Shown piece by piece: positions 18,657-28,405 of a DNA stretch of 64,000 nt. The notes beneath the pieces were generated by a model. The model was given only the letters and a program-made list of their open reading frames with translations. It had not been told where the DNA came from and made no database searches. Positions within the stretch are counted from its first letter, which is position 1. Every line of letters starts with the position of its first letter. Both the position numbers and the translations under genes were made by a program. The DNA is from Lactobacillus sp. S2-2 (GTDB lineage Bacteria > Bacillota > Bacilli > Lactobacillales > Lactobacillaceae). The DNA is taken from the NCBI RefSeq assembly GCF_021698855.1, contig NZ_WWFA01000002.1, positions 244,801 through 308,800 of the forward strand, written 5' to 3'.

Positions 18657-18702
18657 ATTTAAGTAGATAATTCTGATTATTTTATAAAGGAGGATATTTA
18701 TT

Positions 18703-18888
18703 ATGGCTAAGGATTTCTTTAGTGGTAAGAGAACTCATTACGGTAATCGTCGTTCTCATGCCTTAAATTCAACTCGTAGAAGTTGGAAACCAAATCTTCA
18801 AAAAGTACGTATTTTAGTTAACGGTAAACCTAAAAAAGTTTGGGTAAGTACTCGTACTCTAAAATCTGGTAAAGTTACACGCGTATAA
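18703..18888 (+). CDS. rpmB: 50S ribosomal protein L28
   Basis: Large-subunit protein of 61 residues starting [20 protein letters not shown], typical of L28. It ends in the basic [16 protein letters not shown] strong AAAGGAGG ribosome binding site precedes it. It is a single-gene unit facing away from yloU-fakA, the usual Firmicute arrangement, and ends in a strong terminator shared with thiN. Confidence 0.98.
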   Translation: MAKDFFSGKRTHYGNRRSHALNSTRRSWKPNLQKVRILVNGKPKKVWVSTRTLKSGKVTRV

Positions 18889-18911
18889 TTTGATATTTTA
18901 ATTAATTAATT

Positions 18912-18955
18912 AAAAAAGAAGACGAACAAGATATTTCTTGTTCGTCTTCTTTTTT
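18912..18955. terminator. Bidirectional terminator between rpmB and thiN
   Basis: A 13-bp stem GAAGACGAACAAG and its complement with a short loop, with A6 before and T6 after. It serves both convergent genes. Confidence 0.92.
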
Positions 18956-19595
18956 AATCTTTCGATTGAATAACAGATAAAATACCATTATCAAAATAAA
19001 AATCGCCAAAATTTCCGACAAATTCATTACTAGATAAAGAAACCGGAAATTTAATTTTTTCATCTTTTAACGTGTATTTTTCATTAATTAATGAAATGTT
19101 CATTGGTTGAAGTGGATTAAATGATAAATATTTCATTCCATTAATTTTATTAATACGATGATCACCGGGTAAAAAATATTCAATAAAATTATTTTTATCA
19201 ATAATTTTTATTTTTTCAGCATACGGTTTAATATCTTCTTTTAATACTGAAAGATAATTATTCATAAATTGATCTATTCTTCCGCCAGTTGCACCATATA
19301 TATTAATCTTTTCGAAAGAATAATTTTTTATTACAAATAATAATCCTAATTCAGTATCTGTATAATCTTTAATTGGATTGGAAACTTCTATTTTTTTTAT
19401 AGATTCACTAATTTGCTTAAATTCATTAACATTAATTGAATCAAAATCTCCAATTGCAGCAAGTGGATTATAGCCATACTGTAATAAATTTAATGCTCCA
19501 CGATCGATACCTATAAAATCACCAGTAACTTCTCCATTTACTAATTCATCGGGTAATTCAGAAATTGGACCACCAGTGACGATATTCAAAATCAT
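18954..19595 (-). CDS. thiN: Thiamine diphosphokinase
   Basis: Transfers pyrophosphate from ATP to thiamine to make thiamine diphosphate. The 213 residues contain AAIGDFDSIN, the acidic DYTDTELGL motif and YGATGGRIDQFMNNYLSVL, all typical of the family. It starts one base after the rpe stop, with no strong ribosome binding site of its own, so translation is probably coupled. It is the last gene of the priA-fmt-rsmB-rsgA-rpe-thiN operon. Confidence 0.94.
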   Translation of the reverse strand: MILNIVTGGPISELPDELVNGEVTGDFIGIDRGALNLLQYGYNPLAAIGDFDSINVNEFKQISESIKKIEVSNPIKDYTDTELGLLFVIKNYSFEKINIYGATGGRIDQFMNNYLSVLKEDIKPYAEKIKIIDKNNFIEYFLPGDHRINKINGMKYLSFNPLQPMNISLINEKYTLKDEKIKFPVSLSSNEFVGNFGDFYFDNGILSVIQSKD

Positions 19596-19596
19596 T

Positions 19597-20250
19597 TTAA
19601 TCAGCTACCTTTTTAATAGCATTGATTCTATCTGCAGGATTATCCGCTCCAAATACATAAGATCCGGCTACTGCAACATTTGCTCCTGCTTCATAAGCAT
19701 CTTTTACAGTTTCGTTATTAACTCCACCATCAATCTCAATATCAAATTTCAATCCAGAATTTTTTCTAATTTCATCTAGTTCTTTAATTTTTTTAATAGT
19801 TTCTGGTAGAAATTTTTGACCACCAAAACCAGGATTAACGGTCATAACTAATACTTGATCAACCATATATAAAATTGGTTTAATTAAATCTACTGGAGTT
19901 CCAGGATTAATTACAACTTCAGCCTTAACATTATTATTTTTAATCATTTGCAATGCACGATGAATGTGATTAGTTGCTTCAACATGAACACCAATAATAT
20001 CTGAACCTGCTTCTGCAAAAGTATCAATATATTTTTCTGGATTTTCAATCATAAGATGAGTATCCAAAACCATATTACTAATCTTCTTTATCGATTTAAC
20101 CCATGCTGGACCATATGAAATAGCAGGGACAAAAGAACCGTCCATTACATCAATATGTAAATATTCAGCGCCCGCTTTTTCAACAAGTTCAATATCTCTT
20201 TGTAAATTTATATAATCTGCACTTAAAATTGATGGAGCTACTTTAATCAT
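19597..20250 (-). CDS. rpe: Ribulose-phosphate 3-epimerase
   Basis: TIM-barrel epimerase of the pentose phosphate/phosphoketolase pathways that interconverts ribulose 5-phosphate and xylulose 5-phosphate. The 217 residues include the metal ligands in LHIDVMDGSFVP and LDTHLMIENPE, MTVNPGFGGQKF, and the Asp in DIEIDGGVN. It is full length. It lies between rsgA and thiN in the conserved operon order. Confidence 0.97.
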   Translation of the reverse strand: MIKVAPSILSADYINLQRDIELVEKAGAEYLHIDVMDGSFVPAISYGPAWVKSIKKISNMVLDTHLMIENPEKYIDTFAEAGSDIIGVHVEATNHIHRALQMIKNNNVKAEVVINPGTPVDLIKPILYMVDQVLVMTVNPGFGGQKFLPETIKKIKELDEIRKNSGLKFDIEIDGGVNNETVKDAYEAGANVAVAGSYVFGADNPADRINAIKKVAD

Positions 20251-20266
20251 TTTGATTACCTCACAT

Positions 20267-21151
20267 TTAATATTTAATTTTTTTGTTTTTCAATACTTGA
20301 AATTGTTGGAGATAATTTTCATATCTCGTCCTAATAATTTTACCACTTTCTACAGCTTCTTTAATAGCACAACTTGGTTCATTTATATGAACGCATCCTC
20401 TAAATCGACAATTTTTTGCTAACCGTTTCATTTCTGGATAATAATCTTTTAATTGATCTGATGAAATATCCATTGTTTCAAAAGAAGAGAATCCAGGCGT
20501 ATCAGCAATTATTCCATTATTAATTTTAATTAATGATACTTTTCTAGTTGTATGTTTTCCTCTATTCAATGCTTGTGAAATTTCATTTGTCATTAAATTT
20601 AAATCAGGTTTTACAGTATTTAATAATGTAGACTTTCCTGCACCTGTTTGTCCCATTAGAACAGATTGGTTATTTGTTAATTTATTTAAAAATGAGTCAA
20701 TTGAATTTTGATCATCAGGATTAAATAAAATACAATCATATCCAATATTTTCGTATTCATCTTTAATTTTATTAAATTCAATTAATTCAGATTCACTTAA
20801 TAAATCTAGTTTTGTAAAAATAATAATTGGCTGAATTTTTTCAATTTCTAATGCTACTAATTCTTTGTCTAATAAATTAAACGAAAAATCAGGTTCCTTC
20901 ACTGATGTAATTACAAAAGCTTGATCTGTATTTGCAATTGGAGGTCTGACTAATGAATTTACTCTAGGTAAAATATTTAATATATAACCTGAGCTTTGAT
21001 TTTCTGCTTCAAATTCAACCATATCTCCTACAATTGGCTTAATATTTTTCTTTCTAAAATTTCCACGAGCTCTAGTACGATATAATTCTCCATTACTATC
21101 TAAAACATCATAAAATCCTGCTAAAGATTGGTATATTTTACCTTGTTTCAT
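20267..21151 (-). CDS. rsgA: Small ribosomal subunit biogenesis GTPase RsgA
   Basis: Circularly permuted GTPase that checks late 30S maturation. The 294 residues show an N-terminal OB fold, G4 (IIIFTKLDLL) before G1 (LMGQTGAGKSTLLN), G3 DTPGFSSFE, and a C-terminal zinc knuckle with C-x5-C-x-H-x5-C (CRFRGCVHINEPSC). It lies 4 bases downstream of rsmB. All expected ligands are present. Confidence 0.97.
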   Translation of the reverse strand: MKQGKIYQSLAGFYDVLDSNGELYRTRARGNFRKKNIKPIVGDMVEFEAENQSSGYILNILPRVNSLVRPPIANTDQAFVITSVKEPDFSFNLLDKELVALEIEKIQPIIIFTKLDLLSESELIEFNKIKDEYENIGYDCILFNPDDQNSIDSFLNKLTNNQSVLMGQTGAGKSTLLNTVKPDLNLMTNEISQALNRGKHTTRKVSLIKINNGIIADTPGFSSFETMDISSDQLKDYYPEMKRLAKNCRFRGCVHINEPSCAIKEAVESGKIIRTRYENYLQQFQVLKNKKIKY

Positions 21152-21155
21152 TAAT

Positions 21156-22487
21156 TTACCTCCTTTTTAATTGAGCTACAAAGAATCCATCGGAATTAAA
21201 ATCATCAGGATAAATTGCTAAATAATCCTCTTCACGATTATCATTAATTCCTTTTCTAGTACTTACTCTTTGAGATTCAAAATCTGGATTAACATTTAAA
21301 AATTGATTAATAACATTAACATTTTCTTCAGGGGTTACAGTACATGTACTGTAAGTAATTACTCCCCCATGCTTAACTTTATCGGAAATTGAACTTAAAA
21401 TTTCTAGTTGTATTTTAGATAACCTATTAATATCATCAATTGATTTTTCATATCTAATTTCTGGTTTTCTTCTCATTAATCCCAATCCAGAGCATGGAGC
21501 ATCAACTAAAATTTGATCAAAACTTTCTGAATCGTATACTTCATCAATTTTTCTCGCATCTAATGCATTTAGATTAATTAATTCATTCAATCCCATTCTT
21601 TTTGCATTATTTTTAATTAATTTTAATTTTTTCTCATGTAAATCAAGTGCTTCAATTCTACCACTAGGACTAATATATTCTGCAATTTGTGTTGTTTTAC
21701 CACCAGGAGCTGCACATGCATCTAAAATAACTTCACCTGGTGTTAAATTCATACTTTGAACTGGTAACATTGCACTTTCATCTTGAATGGTAAATAAACC
21801 TAATTCAAAATATTGACTATGAATTGCTGGTTTTTTAGTTAAAATTAGCGCATTATCAGCTACTTTACTTTCTTCAACTTCAAATCCTTCTTCAACTAAC
21901 TTAGCTTTTAAATCAGTCATACTAATTTTACTAGTATTTACACGAATACTTTGATTAGAATTATCATTAATTGAATTTAAAATAGTAATCATTTTTTCAT
22001 TACCAAAATCATGTGCAAATTTTTCAATTAACCATGTCGGTACACTATATTGGATGCTTAATTTTTCAAAATTATCATTAATCTTATCTAAACTTGGTAA
22101 ACCATCCCTTTGAATATGATGTAAAACACCTGTAACTAATTTTCTAGTACCATCATGTCCCAATTTTTTTGCAATATTAATTGATTCATTAAAAATAGCA
22201 CGATCAGGGATTTTATCTAAATATTTAATTTGATAAATTGCTGTATATAAAAGTTCTTTTACCCAATTATCTAATTTTTTTGTATTTTTAACTAAGTTTT
22301 CAACATAATATTCTAATGTAATTCGATGTTGAATAACTCCATAAACAATATTAGTAAATAATGAAACATCCCTTGGATCCATTTCACTTCTTTGTATTAT
22401 ATTATTTACTTGTAAATTAGAATATGCTCCATCAGAAACTCTAGTTAATGCCTTTACAGCAAGTAATCTTGGATTTTTACTATTCAA
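21156..22487 (-). CDS. rsmB: 16S rRNA (cytosine-C5)-methyltransferase RsmB
   Basis: Makes m5C967-type modification in 16S rRNA. It has 443 residues: an N-terminal NusB-like domain (about 1-135) and a C-terminal Rossmann methyltransferase domain. The latter has LDACAAPGGKTTQIAEY, VDAPCSGLGLMRRKPE and the catalytic Cys in YSTCTVTPEENV. The start is a TTG that overlaps the end of fmt by 8 bases, with GGAG inside fmt as its ribosome binding site. Confidence 0.97.
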   Translation of the reverse strand: MNSKNPRLLAVKALTRVSDGAYSNLQVNNIIQRSEMDPRDVSLFTNIVYGVIQHRITLEYYVENLVKNTKKLDNWVKELLYTAIYQIKYLDKIPDRAIFNESINIAKKLGHDGTRKLVTGVLHHIQRDGLPSLDKINDNFEKLSIQYSVPTWLIEKFAHDFGNEKMITILNSINDNSNQSIRVNTSKISMTDLKAKLVEEGFEVEESKVADNALILTKKPAIHSQYFELGLFTIQDESAMLPVQSMNLTPGEVILDACAAPGGKTTQIAEYISPSGRIEALDLHEKKLKLIKNNAKRMGLNELINLNALDARKIDEVYDSESFDQILVDAPCSGLGLMRRKPEIRYEKSIDDINRLSKIQLEILSSISDKVKHGGVITYSTCTVTPEENVNVINQFLNVNPDFESQRVSTRKGINDNREEDYLAIYPDDFNSDGFFVAQLKRR

Positions 22488-23424
22488 TTACTTGTTCTCC
22501 TATCTTAATGTTATTACCGACTCCATTTAAGTAGTCAGTTATCTTTTGTTTTGGTTTTCCTGAAGGTTGTAATGACAATATTTCTAATACATCATTATTT
22601 CCTGTGACAATTTTTAAACTATGCTTAGTTTTATCATAAACAGTTCCTGGCTCATTTTCTGATTTTAGCTCTGTTAACTTAGTATCCCATATCTTAGTCC
22701 TTTTACCATTCATTGTAAGATATGCACCTGGATTAGGTCTTAAAGCTCTAATTTTAGCATTTATCAAGAACGCACTTTGTTTAATATCTAATTTTTCTTC
22801 TCCTGGTTTAATATTAGGAGAAAAAACAACTTTTGTTTCATCTTGCTTTTTAGGCATTATTTCTTGTCTGAGTAATTTTGGTAATACATCGATTAATAAA
22901 TCACTACCTATCAAACTTAACTTTTCAAACATTGTACTTGTATCATCGTCAATTGTAATTGGAATAGATTTTTGAGCTAAAATATCTCCTGCATCCATTT
23001 TATTTACCATGTACATGATTGTAATCCCTGTTTCTTTTTCACCATTCATAATTGAATACTGAACTGGAGCACCCCCACGATATTTTGGTAATAAAGATCC
23101 ATGAACATTTATTGCTCCAAATTTAGCACTGTTTAATAATTTATCAGGTAAAAATTGACCATAAGCAGCTGTGACAATAAAATCTGGTTCTAATGAAATG
23201 ATTTCTTCCATTTCTTCACTACCATTAATCTTTTCTGGTTGTAAAACATCAATTTGATGTTTTTGTGCTTCTTCTTTTACAGGAGAAGCGGTTAAAATTC
23301 TTTTTCTACCTACTGGACGATCTGGTTGAGTAACAACTTTTTTTATTTCATAATTATGATTAATTAATTCTTGCAAAATTGGAACAGCAAAAGATGGTGT
23401 TCCCATAAATACGATTGAAGTCAT
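22480..23424 (-). CDS. fmt: Methionyl-tRNA formyltransferase
   Basis: Formylates initiator Met-tRNA using 10-formyltetrahydrofolate. The 314 residues start SIVFMGTPSFAVPIL and contain the catalytic region NVHGSLLPKYRGGAPVQYS and a C-terminal tRNA-binding domain. It is placed between priA and rsmB as in most Firmicutes, and the folate genes folD and fthC elsewhere in the window support its cofactor supply. Confidence 0.98.
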   Translation of the reverse strand: MTSIVFMGTPSFAVPILQELINHNYEIKKVVTQPDRPVGRKRILTASPVKEEAQKHQIDVLQPEKINGSEEMEEIISLEPDFIVTAAYGQFLPDKLLNSAKFGAINVHGSLLPKYRGGAPVQYSIMNGEKETGITIMYMVNKMDAGDILAQKSIPITIDDDTSTMFEKLSLIGSDLLIDVLPKLLRQEIMPKKQDETKVVFSPNIKPGEEKLDIKQSAFLINAKIRALRPNPGAYLTMNGKRTKIWDTKLTELKSENEPGTVYDKTKHSLKIVTGNNDVLEILSLQPSGKPKQKITDYLNGVGNNIKIGEQVIE

Positions 23425-23437
23425 ATATTTTTCTCCT

Positions 23438-25846
23438 CTACATAAAATTTAAAGGCTCAGGATCAATGGATATTCTTAATCCTTTTCTAGTTTCTTTTTG
23501 TGACTCATTTAAGATATTATTTAATGCCTCATCAATTAGTTTATCTTTTTTATATTTAATAATTATCTGATAATAGTATCTATTTTTCATTCTAGCAATT
23601 GGTCTAGGTGTTGGACCTAAAATAATTGTATCAGATGATAAATGGTTACTTAAATAATCATGATATTTAAATGCATATTTAGCAGCTTTATCTTCTTGCT
23701 CAGAGCTAATTGATAATCGAACACTAAAAAAATAAGGTGCATAGTCTGAAAAATGTCTTCTTTTCATTTCTTCGAAAAAGAATTTTTCATAATTTTGTTC
23801 TTTAGCAAGCTGAATTGCATAATTATCTGGATTAAAGGTTTGAATAATTACCTTTCCTTCTTTTTCTGCTCTTCCAGCTCTTCCTGACACTTGGGTCAAT
23901 AATTGATATGTTCTTTCACTAGATCTAAAATCTGGTAAATCCAATCCAGTATCTGCATTTAATACACCTACTAACGTTACATTAGGGAAATCTAATCCTT
24001 TCGCAATCATTTGAGTGCCTAATAAAATATTAGCTTCTTGATTTCCAAATTTATTTAACAACTTTTCATGTGAACCTTTTTTCCTAGTTGTATCAACATC
24101 CATTCTAATTATACTTGCATCTTGAATAATTTCTTTTAATTCTTGTTCAACTTTCTCTGTTCCAGTTCCATAATACCTTATTCTAGAACTACCACAATTA
24201 TGACAAGTATTTGGAATTGCTTCTTCATGTCCACAATAATGACACTTCATTGTATGAGTATCTAAATGCATTGTTAATGATATGTCACAATTAGGACACT
24301 TTAATACATAACCACAATCACGACACATAATAAAAGAAGAAAATCCTCTTTTATTCAACATTAATACAACCTGCTCATTTTTAATAATTCGTTGCTTAAT
24401 TTCATTAATTAGAAAATCAGAGAAATTAGTTTCACCTTTATTTTGTAATTCTTCTTTCATATCAATAATGCTTACTTCAGGCAATGTTTGATTATTAATT
24501 CTATTTGGCATTAATAATAATTTATAAATTCCTTTTTCCGCTCTGGCACGACTTTCAAGTGATGGTGTAGCACTTCCTAGAATTAGTGGAGCTTTATAAA
24601 ACTCAGCTCTTTTCTTAGCTACTTCCTTTGTATCATACCTAGGTGATTCATTTTGTTTATAACTACCATCGTGTTCTTCATCAATAATAATTACACCAAT
24701 ATTTTTTAATGGTGAAAAAATAGCTGACCTAGCTCCAACAACCACGCTAACTTCACCACGATTAATTCTTCGCCATTCATCAAACTTTTCGCCTTTTGAT
24801 AAACCACTATGCAAGACCGCGACATTTTTACCAAAACGATTTTTTACACTTCTAACCATTTGAGGAGTTAATGAAATTTCAGGCACTAACATTAAAGCAG
24901 TTTTCTCTAAACCAATTGCTTTAGAGATTACCTGAAGATATACTTCAGTTTTACCTGATCCTGTTACTCCTTCTAACAAGAAAACATTATTATTTTCATC
25001 TTCAATTGATTGGTTGATTTGTTTAACTGCATTATCTTGTTCCTTATTTAATTTTTTCGGTAAATCTTTTTGAATTTCTTTTTCATAAGGATCACGATAC
25101 TTTTCAATTGTCTGTTTTTCAATCCAATTATTTTTTTCAAATAAATTAATCGTTGAAAGATTAATTCCATAATTTTGAGTTAACTTAGATTGAATAAATT
25201 TTTTATCTTGATTATCACGTAGTACATTAATTAACTTAATCTGATTCGTTGCATTTTTTCTAACTTTTCCTAATAAATCATCATATGATTTTATCTTATC
25301 TACTATGAGTAACTCTTTTTTTACTTTGGCTTGATTATTAACTTGATAAATCATTTCAACTAAATTTTTTTCTTTTAATTTAAGTAATTGTGTCATTTCT
25401 TCATTAGAAAAATGTTCATTATCAAATAATATAAATTCATTTTTTTCAAATTTTTGCTTTAAATTATCACTTAACGTTTTCATATCTCCTATGAAATGAA
25501 CAAATTTTTCATATTTTGCTTTCATTACACTTGGCAACATCGTTAATAAGCAATTAATTCTAAAAGAATAAGTTTTTTTTGCTAGCCAATCGGATAAATT
25601 CAACAATTCATCATTAACTACCACATCAAGATCCATTAGTGAATCAATGCTTTTTAACGTTTCATCATTTTCAGACTGTTTTAATTCAATTACAAAGCCT
25701 TCGATTTTGCGATTACCTTTTCCAAAAGGAATCACTACACGCATCCCTATTTTAATTTGCTGTTCTAAGAAAGAAGGAACTATATAAGAATAAGGAATAT
25801 TTGTCTGCATAGTAGGAACATCAACAATCACTTCTGCTATTTTCAC
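23438..25846 (-). CDS. priA: Primosomal protein N' (helicase PriA)
   Basis: Replication-restart helicase. The 802 residues have an N-terminal DNA-binding domain, Walker A LEGVTGSGKTEVYLQ, DEEH box IIIDEEHDGSYKQ, and the paired zinc-binding cysteines CRDCGYVLKCPNC and CHYCGHEEAIPNTCHNC. The helicase motif QVSGRAGRAEKEG lies further down. All eight Cys are present. It is followed by fmt after 13 bases. Confidence 0.98.
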   Translation of the reverse strand: MKIAEVIVDVPTMQTNIPYSYIVPSFLEQQIKIGMRVVIPFGKGNRKIEGFVIELKQSENDETLKSIDSLMDLDVVVNDELLNLSDWLAKKTYSFRINCLLTMLPSVMKAKYEKFVHFIGDMKTLSDNLKQKFEKNEFILFDNEHFSNEEMTQLLKLKEKNLVEMIYQVNNQAKVKKELLIVDKIKSYDDLLGKVRKNATNQIKLINVLRDNQDKKFIQSKLTQNYGINLSTINLFEKNNWIEKQTIEKYRDPYEKEIQKDLPKKLNKEQDNAVKQINQSIEDENNNVFLLEGVTGSGKTEVYLQVISKAIGLEKTALMLVPEISLTPQMVRSVKNRFGKNVAVLHSGLSKGEKFDEWRRINRGEVSVVVGARSAIFSPLKNIGVIIIDEEHDGSYKQNESPRYDTKEVAKKRAEFYKAPLILGSATPSLESRARAEKGIYKLLLMPNRINNQTLPEVSIIDMKEELQNKGETNFSDFLINEIKQRIIKNEQVVLMLNKRGFSSFIMCRDCGYVLKCPNCDISLTMHLDTHTMKCHYCGHEEAIPNTCHNCGSSRIRYYGTGTEKVEQELKEIIQDASIIRMDVDTTRKKGSHEKLLNKFGNQEANILLGTQMIAKGLDFPNVTLVGVLNADTGLDLPDFRSSERTYQLLTQVSGRAGRAEKEGKVIIQTFNPDNYAIQLAKEQNYEKFFFEEMKRRHFSDYAPYFFSVRLSISSEQEDKAAKYAFKYHDYLSNHLSSDTIILGPTPRPIARMKNRYYYQIIIKYKKDKLIDEALNNILNESQKETRKGLRISIDPEPLNFM

Positions 25847-25859
25847 ATAATCCCTTCTT

Positions 25860-27044
25860 TTAACTTATTTTTTTTAATTGTTCCAAAATAACCTTAGCAA
25901 TTTCAGTTTTTTTCATAACTTCAGTTTCAACATAATCTTGATTTTTAAATAAAATTGTAACCTTATTATCATCACTGTTAAATCCAATGTTCTTTTTTGA
26001 GACATCATTTAAAACTAACATATCAACATTTTTTTCTTTTAATTTTTTTTCTGCATTTTTTAAAATATCATTTGTTTCAGCAGCAAATCCCACAACAATT
26101 TGATTATTATTTTTGTGAGTTCCAAAATATTTTAAAATATCATTTGTTTTTTCTAATTCAATATTTATGGAATTAATATTTTTATCTTTTTTGATTTTTT
26201 GATCAGTATACTTTTGAGGTTTAAAATCGCTTACAGCAGCTGACATAATTAAAACATCACAATTAGCAAAATTATTACTAATCTCATTATATAATTCGTC
26301 ACTAGTTTCTACGTCAATCGTAGTGACACCATTTATTTTTTCTAGCTTAGAATTTGCACTAATTAAAGTTACATCTGCTCCTTGTTCATTAGCATAATCA
26401 GCCAGTGCATAACCCATTTTCCCAGAAGAATTATTTCCAATAAATCTAACTGGATCAATTTTCTCTCTAGTTCCACCAGCAGTAATTAGAATTTTTTTAC
26501 CAGATAATTCATTATTTTGATAAAACAAAGTATTTATTATCTTTTGAGGTTCCATCATTCGACCATTTGCTTTATAACCTTCTGCTAAAAATCCATATTC
26601 AGAATTAAATATTTGCATATTATCATCTTTTAATCGTTGAATATTTCTCTGAGTTACCGGATTATTTAGCATTTCATCATTCATTGCTGGAAATACATAT
26701 TTTTTTTCATTCTTAATTGCCATTAAAGAAGTAGAAGCAAAATCATCTGCAATTCCATTAGCCATTTTACCAATAAAATTTGCAGTTGCAGGTGCAATAA
26801 TTGCTAAATCAGTCCATTGCGCTAACTCAACATGATCTACTCCTGCAGAATTTAAATTATAATCAAATAAAACTTGCTTTTTAGATAAAGTTGAAAAAGT
26901 TAAAGGTGTAACAAATTTAGTAGCATTACTAGTCATAACTACTTGTACCTCTAAATTTAGTTTAATTAATTCTCTTAATAAGATTACAGACTTATAAGCT
27001 GCAATTCCACCAGTTACATATAAAGCAATATTTTTTTTTAACAT
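25860..27044 (-). CDS. coaBC: Bifunctional phosphopantothenoylcysteine decarboxylase/synthase
   Basis: Two steps of coenzyme A synthesis in one protein of 394 residues. The N-terminal flavin decarboxylase CoaC begins ALYVTGGIAAYKSVILLREL, with the active-site PAMNDEMLNNP. The C-terminal CoaB contains ITAGGTREKIDPVRFIGNNS and the acidic-basic DFKPQKY...IKKDK region. It is located after rpoZ, from which it is separated by a strong hairpin. Confidence 0.97.
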   Translation of the reverse strand: MLKKNIALYVTGGIAAYKSVILLRELIKLNLEVQVVMTSNATKFVTPLTFSTLSKKQVLFDYNLNSAGVDHVELAQWTDLAIIAPATANFIGKMANGIADDFASTSLMAIKNEKKYVFPAMNDEMLNNPVTQRNIQRLKDDNMQIFNSEYGFLAEGYKANGRMMEPQKIINTLFYQNNELSGKKILITAGGTREKIDPVRFIGNNSSGKMGYALADYANEQGADVTLISANSKLEKINGVTTIDVETSDELYNEISNNFANCDVLIMSAAVSDFKPQKYTDQKIKKDKNINSINIELEKTNDILKYFGTHKNNNQIVVGFAAETNDILKNAEKKLKEKNVDMLVLNDVSKKNIGFNSDDNKVTILFKNQDYVETEVMKKTEIAKVILEQLKKIS

Positions 27045-27071
27045 TTATCATCAAATCCTTTATTAATAGAT

Positions 27072-27103
27072 AAAAAGCCTTTGTGTAATCACAAAGGCTT
27101 TTT
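27072..27103 (-). terminator. Terminator after rpoZ
   Basis: Stem AAAAAGCCTTTGTG with its complement and a 4-base loop, followed by T-run, between rpoZ and coaBC. It would end the gmk-rpoZ transcript or attenuate reading into coaBC. Confidence 0.9.
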
Positions 27104-27105
27104 AA

Positions 27106-27303
27106 TTATTTATCATCAATTTTTACAACACCAGCAACAACTTCTTCAAGTGCTTGTCCAACAGATTTATTAGAATCATAACTAGATAATAATGGCTTGG
27201 CACCTTTATCTAATTCTTCTGCACGCTTACTTGCAAGCATTACTAATGAATATCTTGAGTCTACTTTTTCAAGTAGTTTATCAACAGATGGATAGATTAA
27301 CAT
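27106..27303 (-). CDS. rpoZ: DNA-directed RNA polymerase subunit omega
   Basis: 65-residue omega subunit that helps assemble RNA polymerase. It shows the family pattern [20 protein letters not shown] and [16 protein letters not shown]. It overlaps the gmk stop by one base with an AGGAG site inside gmk, so the two are co-translated. Confidence 0.96.
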   Translation of the reverse strand: MLIYPSVDKLLEKVDSRYSLVMLASKRAEELDKGAKPLLSSYDSNKSVGQALEEVVAGVVKIDDK

Positions 27304-27920
27304 TAATTTTCATCTCCTAACATTGATAGGTAATCAGGCATTACTCGATTAACTTTTAGTCGTTCAGTTTTAACAATATTTTTAATTCTATCAACAGCAT
27401 TCTCAACTTGATCATTTAAAACTGCATAGTCATAATTTCTCATCATTTTAATCTCATTAACAGCTTGTTCAATTCTCTTATTGATAATGTTCATATTATC
27501 AGTTCCACGACCAATCAATCTATTTTTTAAGGCAATTAAGTCAGGCGGCGTCAAGAAAACAAAAATTCCATCAGGACAATTTGCTCTTACTTGAATTGCA
27601 CCATTTACTTCAATTTCTAAGAAAACATCATGACCAGAATCAAGCGTTTCATTTACATATTTTAAAGGAGTTCCATAATAATTGTCAACGTATTTAGCGT
27701 ACTCTAGCATTTCACCATTTTTGATATTTTCTTCAAATTGTTCTTTTGAAACAAAGAAATAATCAACTCCATCAACTTCGCCTTCTCTAGGTTCTCTAGT
27801 AGTCATTGAAATAGAATACTTAAAATCAACATCATTTTGCTTAAATAATTCCTTTCGAACAGTTCCTTTTCCCACACCAGATGGACCAGAAAGTACGATT
27901 AACATTCCTCTTTTTGACAT
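27303..27920 (-). CDS. gmk: Guanylate kinase
   Basis: Converts GMP to GDP with ATP. The 205 residues show the P-loop [16 protein letters not shown], the GMP-binding [20 protein letters not shown] and [10 protein letters not shown]. It heads the gmk-rpoZ pair and has a recognisable promoter at 27953-27981, divergent from the small SOS-type gene. Confidence 0.98.
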   Translation of the reverse strand: MSKRGMLIVLSGPSGVGKGTVRKELFKQNDVDFKYSISMTTREPREGEVDGVDYFFVSKEQFEENIKNGEMLEYAKYVDNYYGTPLKYVNETLDSGHDVFLEIEVNGAIQVRANCPDGIFVFLTPPDLIALKNRLIGRGTDNMNIINKRIEQAVNEIKMMRNYDYAVLNDQVENAVDRIKNIVKTERLKVNRVMPDYLSMLGDEN

Positions 27921-27952
27921 TTAATATGCTCCCTTATTACTATTTTAATACT

Positions 27953-27981
27953 ATTATGAAGGGTTTTCATAAATTTATCAA
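27953..27981 (-). promoter_or_regulatory. gmk promoter
   Basis: TTGATA (27976-27981), 17-bp spacer, CATAAT (27953-27958) on the minus strand. Confidence 0.6.
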
Positions 27982-28009
27982 TATAAATATAAATAAAAAT
28001 AGATAAGAT

Positions 28010-28038
28010 TTGCAAAAATGAACATATGTTCATATAAT
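28010..28038 (+). promoter_or_regulatory. Promoter with LexA-type operator
   Basis: TTGCAA (28010-28015), 17-bp spacer, TATAAT (28033-28038). The spacer holds the 14-base perfect palindrome TGAACATATGTTCA (28019-28032), which matches the Gram-positive SOS box (GAAC-N4-GTTC). A second, imperfect copy, AAACATATGTTCG (28047-28059), lies between the -10 box and the ribosome binding site. Confidence 0.85.
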
Positions 28039-28076
28039 ATAAAAGTAAACATATGTTCGAGAAAGGATGTCATACC

Positions 28077-28385
28077 ATGGAAAAAATTAATAACTTATTA
28101 AATTACAATAATTACACTGAAATCTTTAGGACTATCAAAGAATCATTATTATCAACTAAACAACTTCAAATGCCTGAAAATCAAATTGATTTATTTTTAA
28201 ATACGTCAATAAAAAATCATTATTTAATCAATGTTCAATATTTTAACAAAATTAATAATAACTTTGATGTAATTAGTGGAACTGCTAAAAAAATTAATGA
28301 AAACAAATATTTATTTGTTAATTCAACAAATATTTCGACTATTCTTAATAAAAATCAAATTAGATATATAGAAAAAGTGGGATAA
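28077..28385 (+). CDS. Small SOS-regulated protein, probably YolD-like
   Basis: 102-residue protein from the ATG at 28077, behind GAAAGG. An in-frame start 24 bases upstream would include the second LexA-like site and is unlikely. The C-terminal half (HYLINVQYFNKINNNFDVI, then IRYIEKV) has the beta-strand layout I associate with YolD-like proteins, which often accompany Y-family polymerases. No polymerase gene is adjacent here; it stands alone between gmk and recN. The family assignment is tentative, but the LexA-type promoter is clear. Confidence 0.6.
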   Translation: MEKINNLLNYNNYTEIFRTIKESLLSTKQLQMPENQIDLFLNTSIKNHYLINVQYFNKINNNFDVISGTAKKINENKYLFVNSTNISTILNKNQIRYIEKVG

Positions 28386-28405
28386 TTATTTTATCCCACT
28401 TTTTT
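28372..28405. terminator. Bidirectional terminator at end of recN
   Basis: Inverted repeat AAAAAGTGGGATAA/TTATCCCACTTTTT with a 5-base loop. It includes the stop codon of the YolD-like gene and lies just after the recN stop region. Confidence 0.9.
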
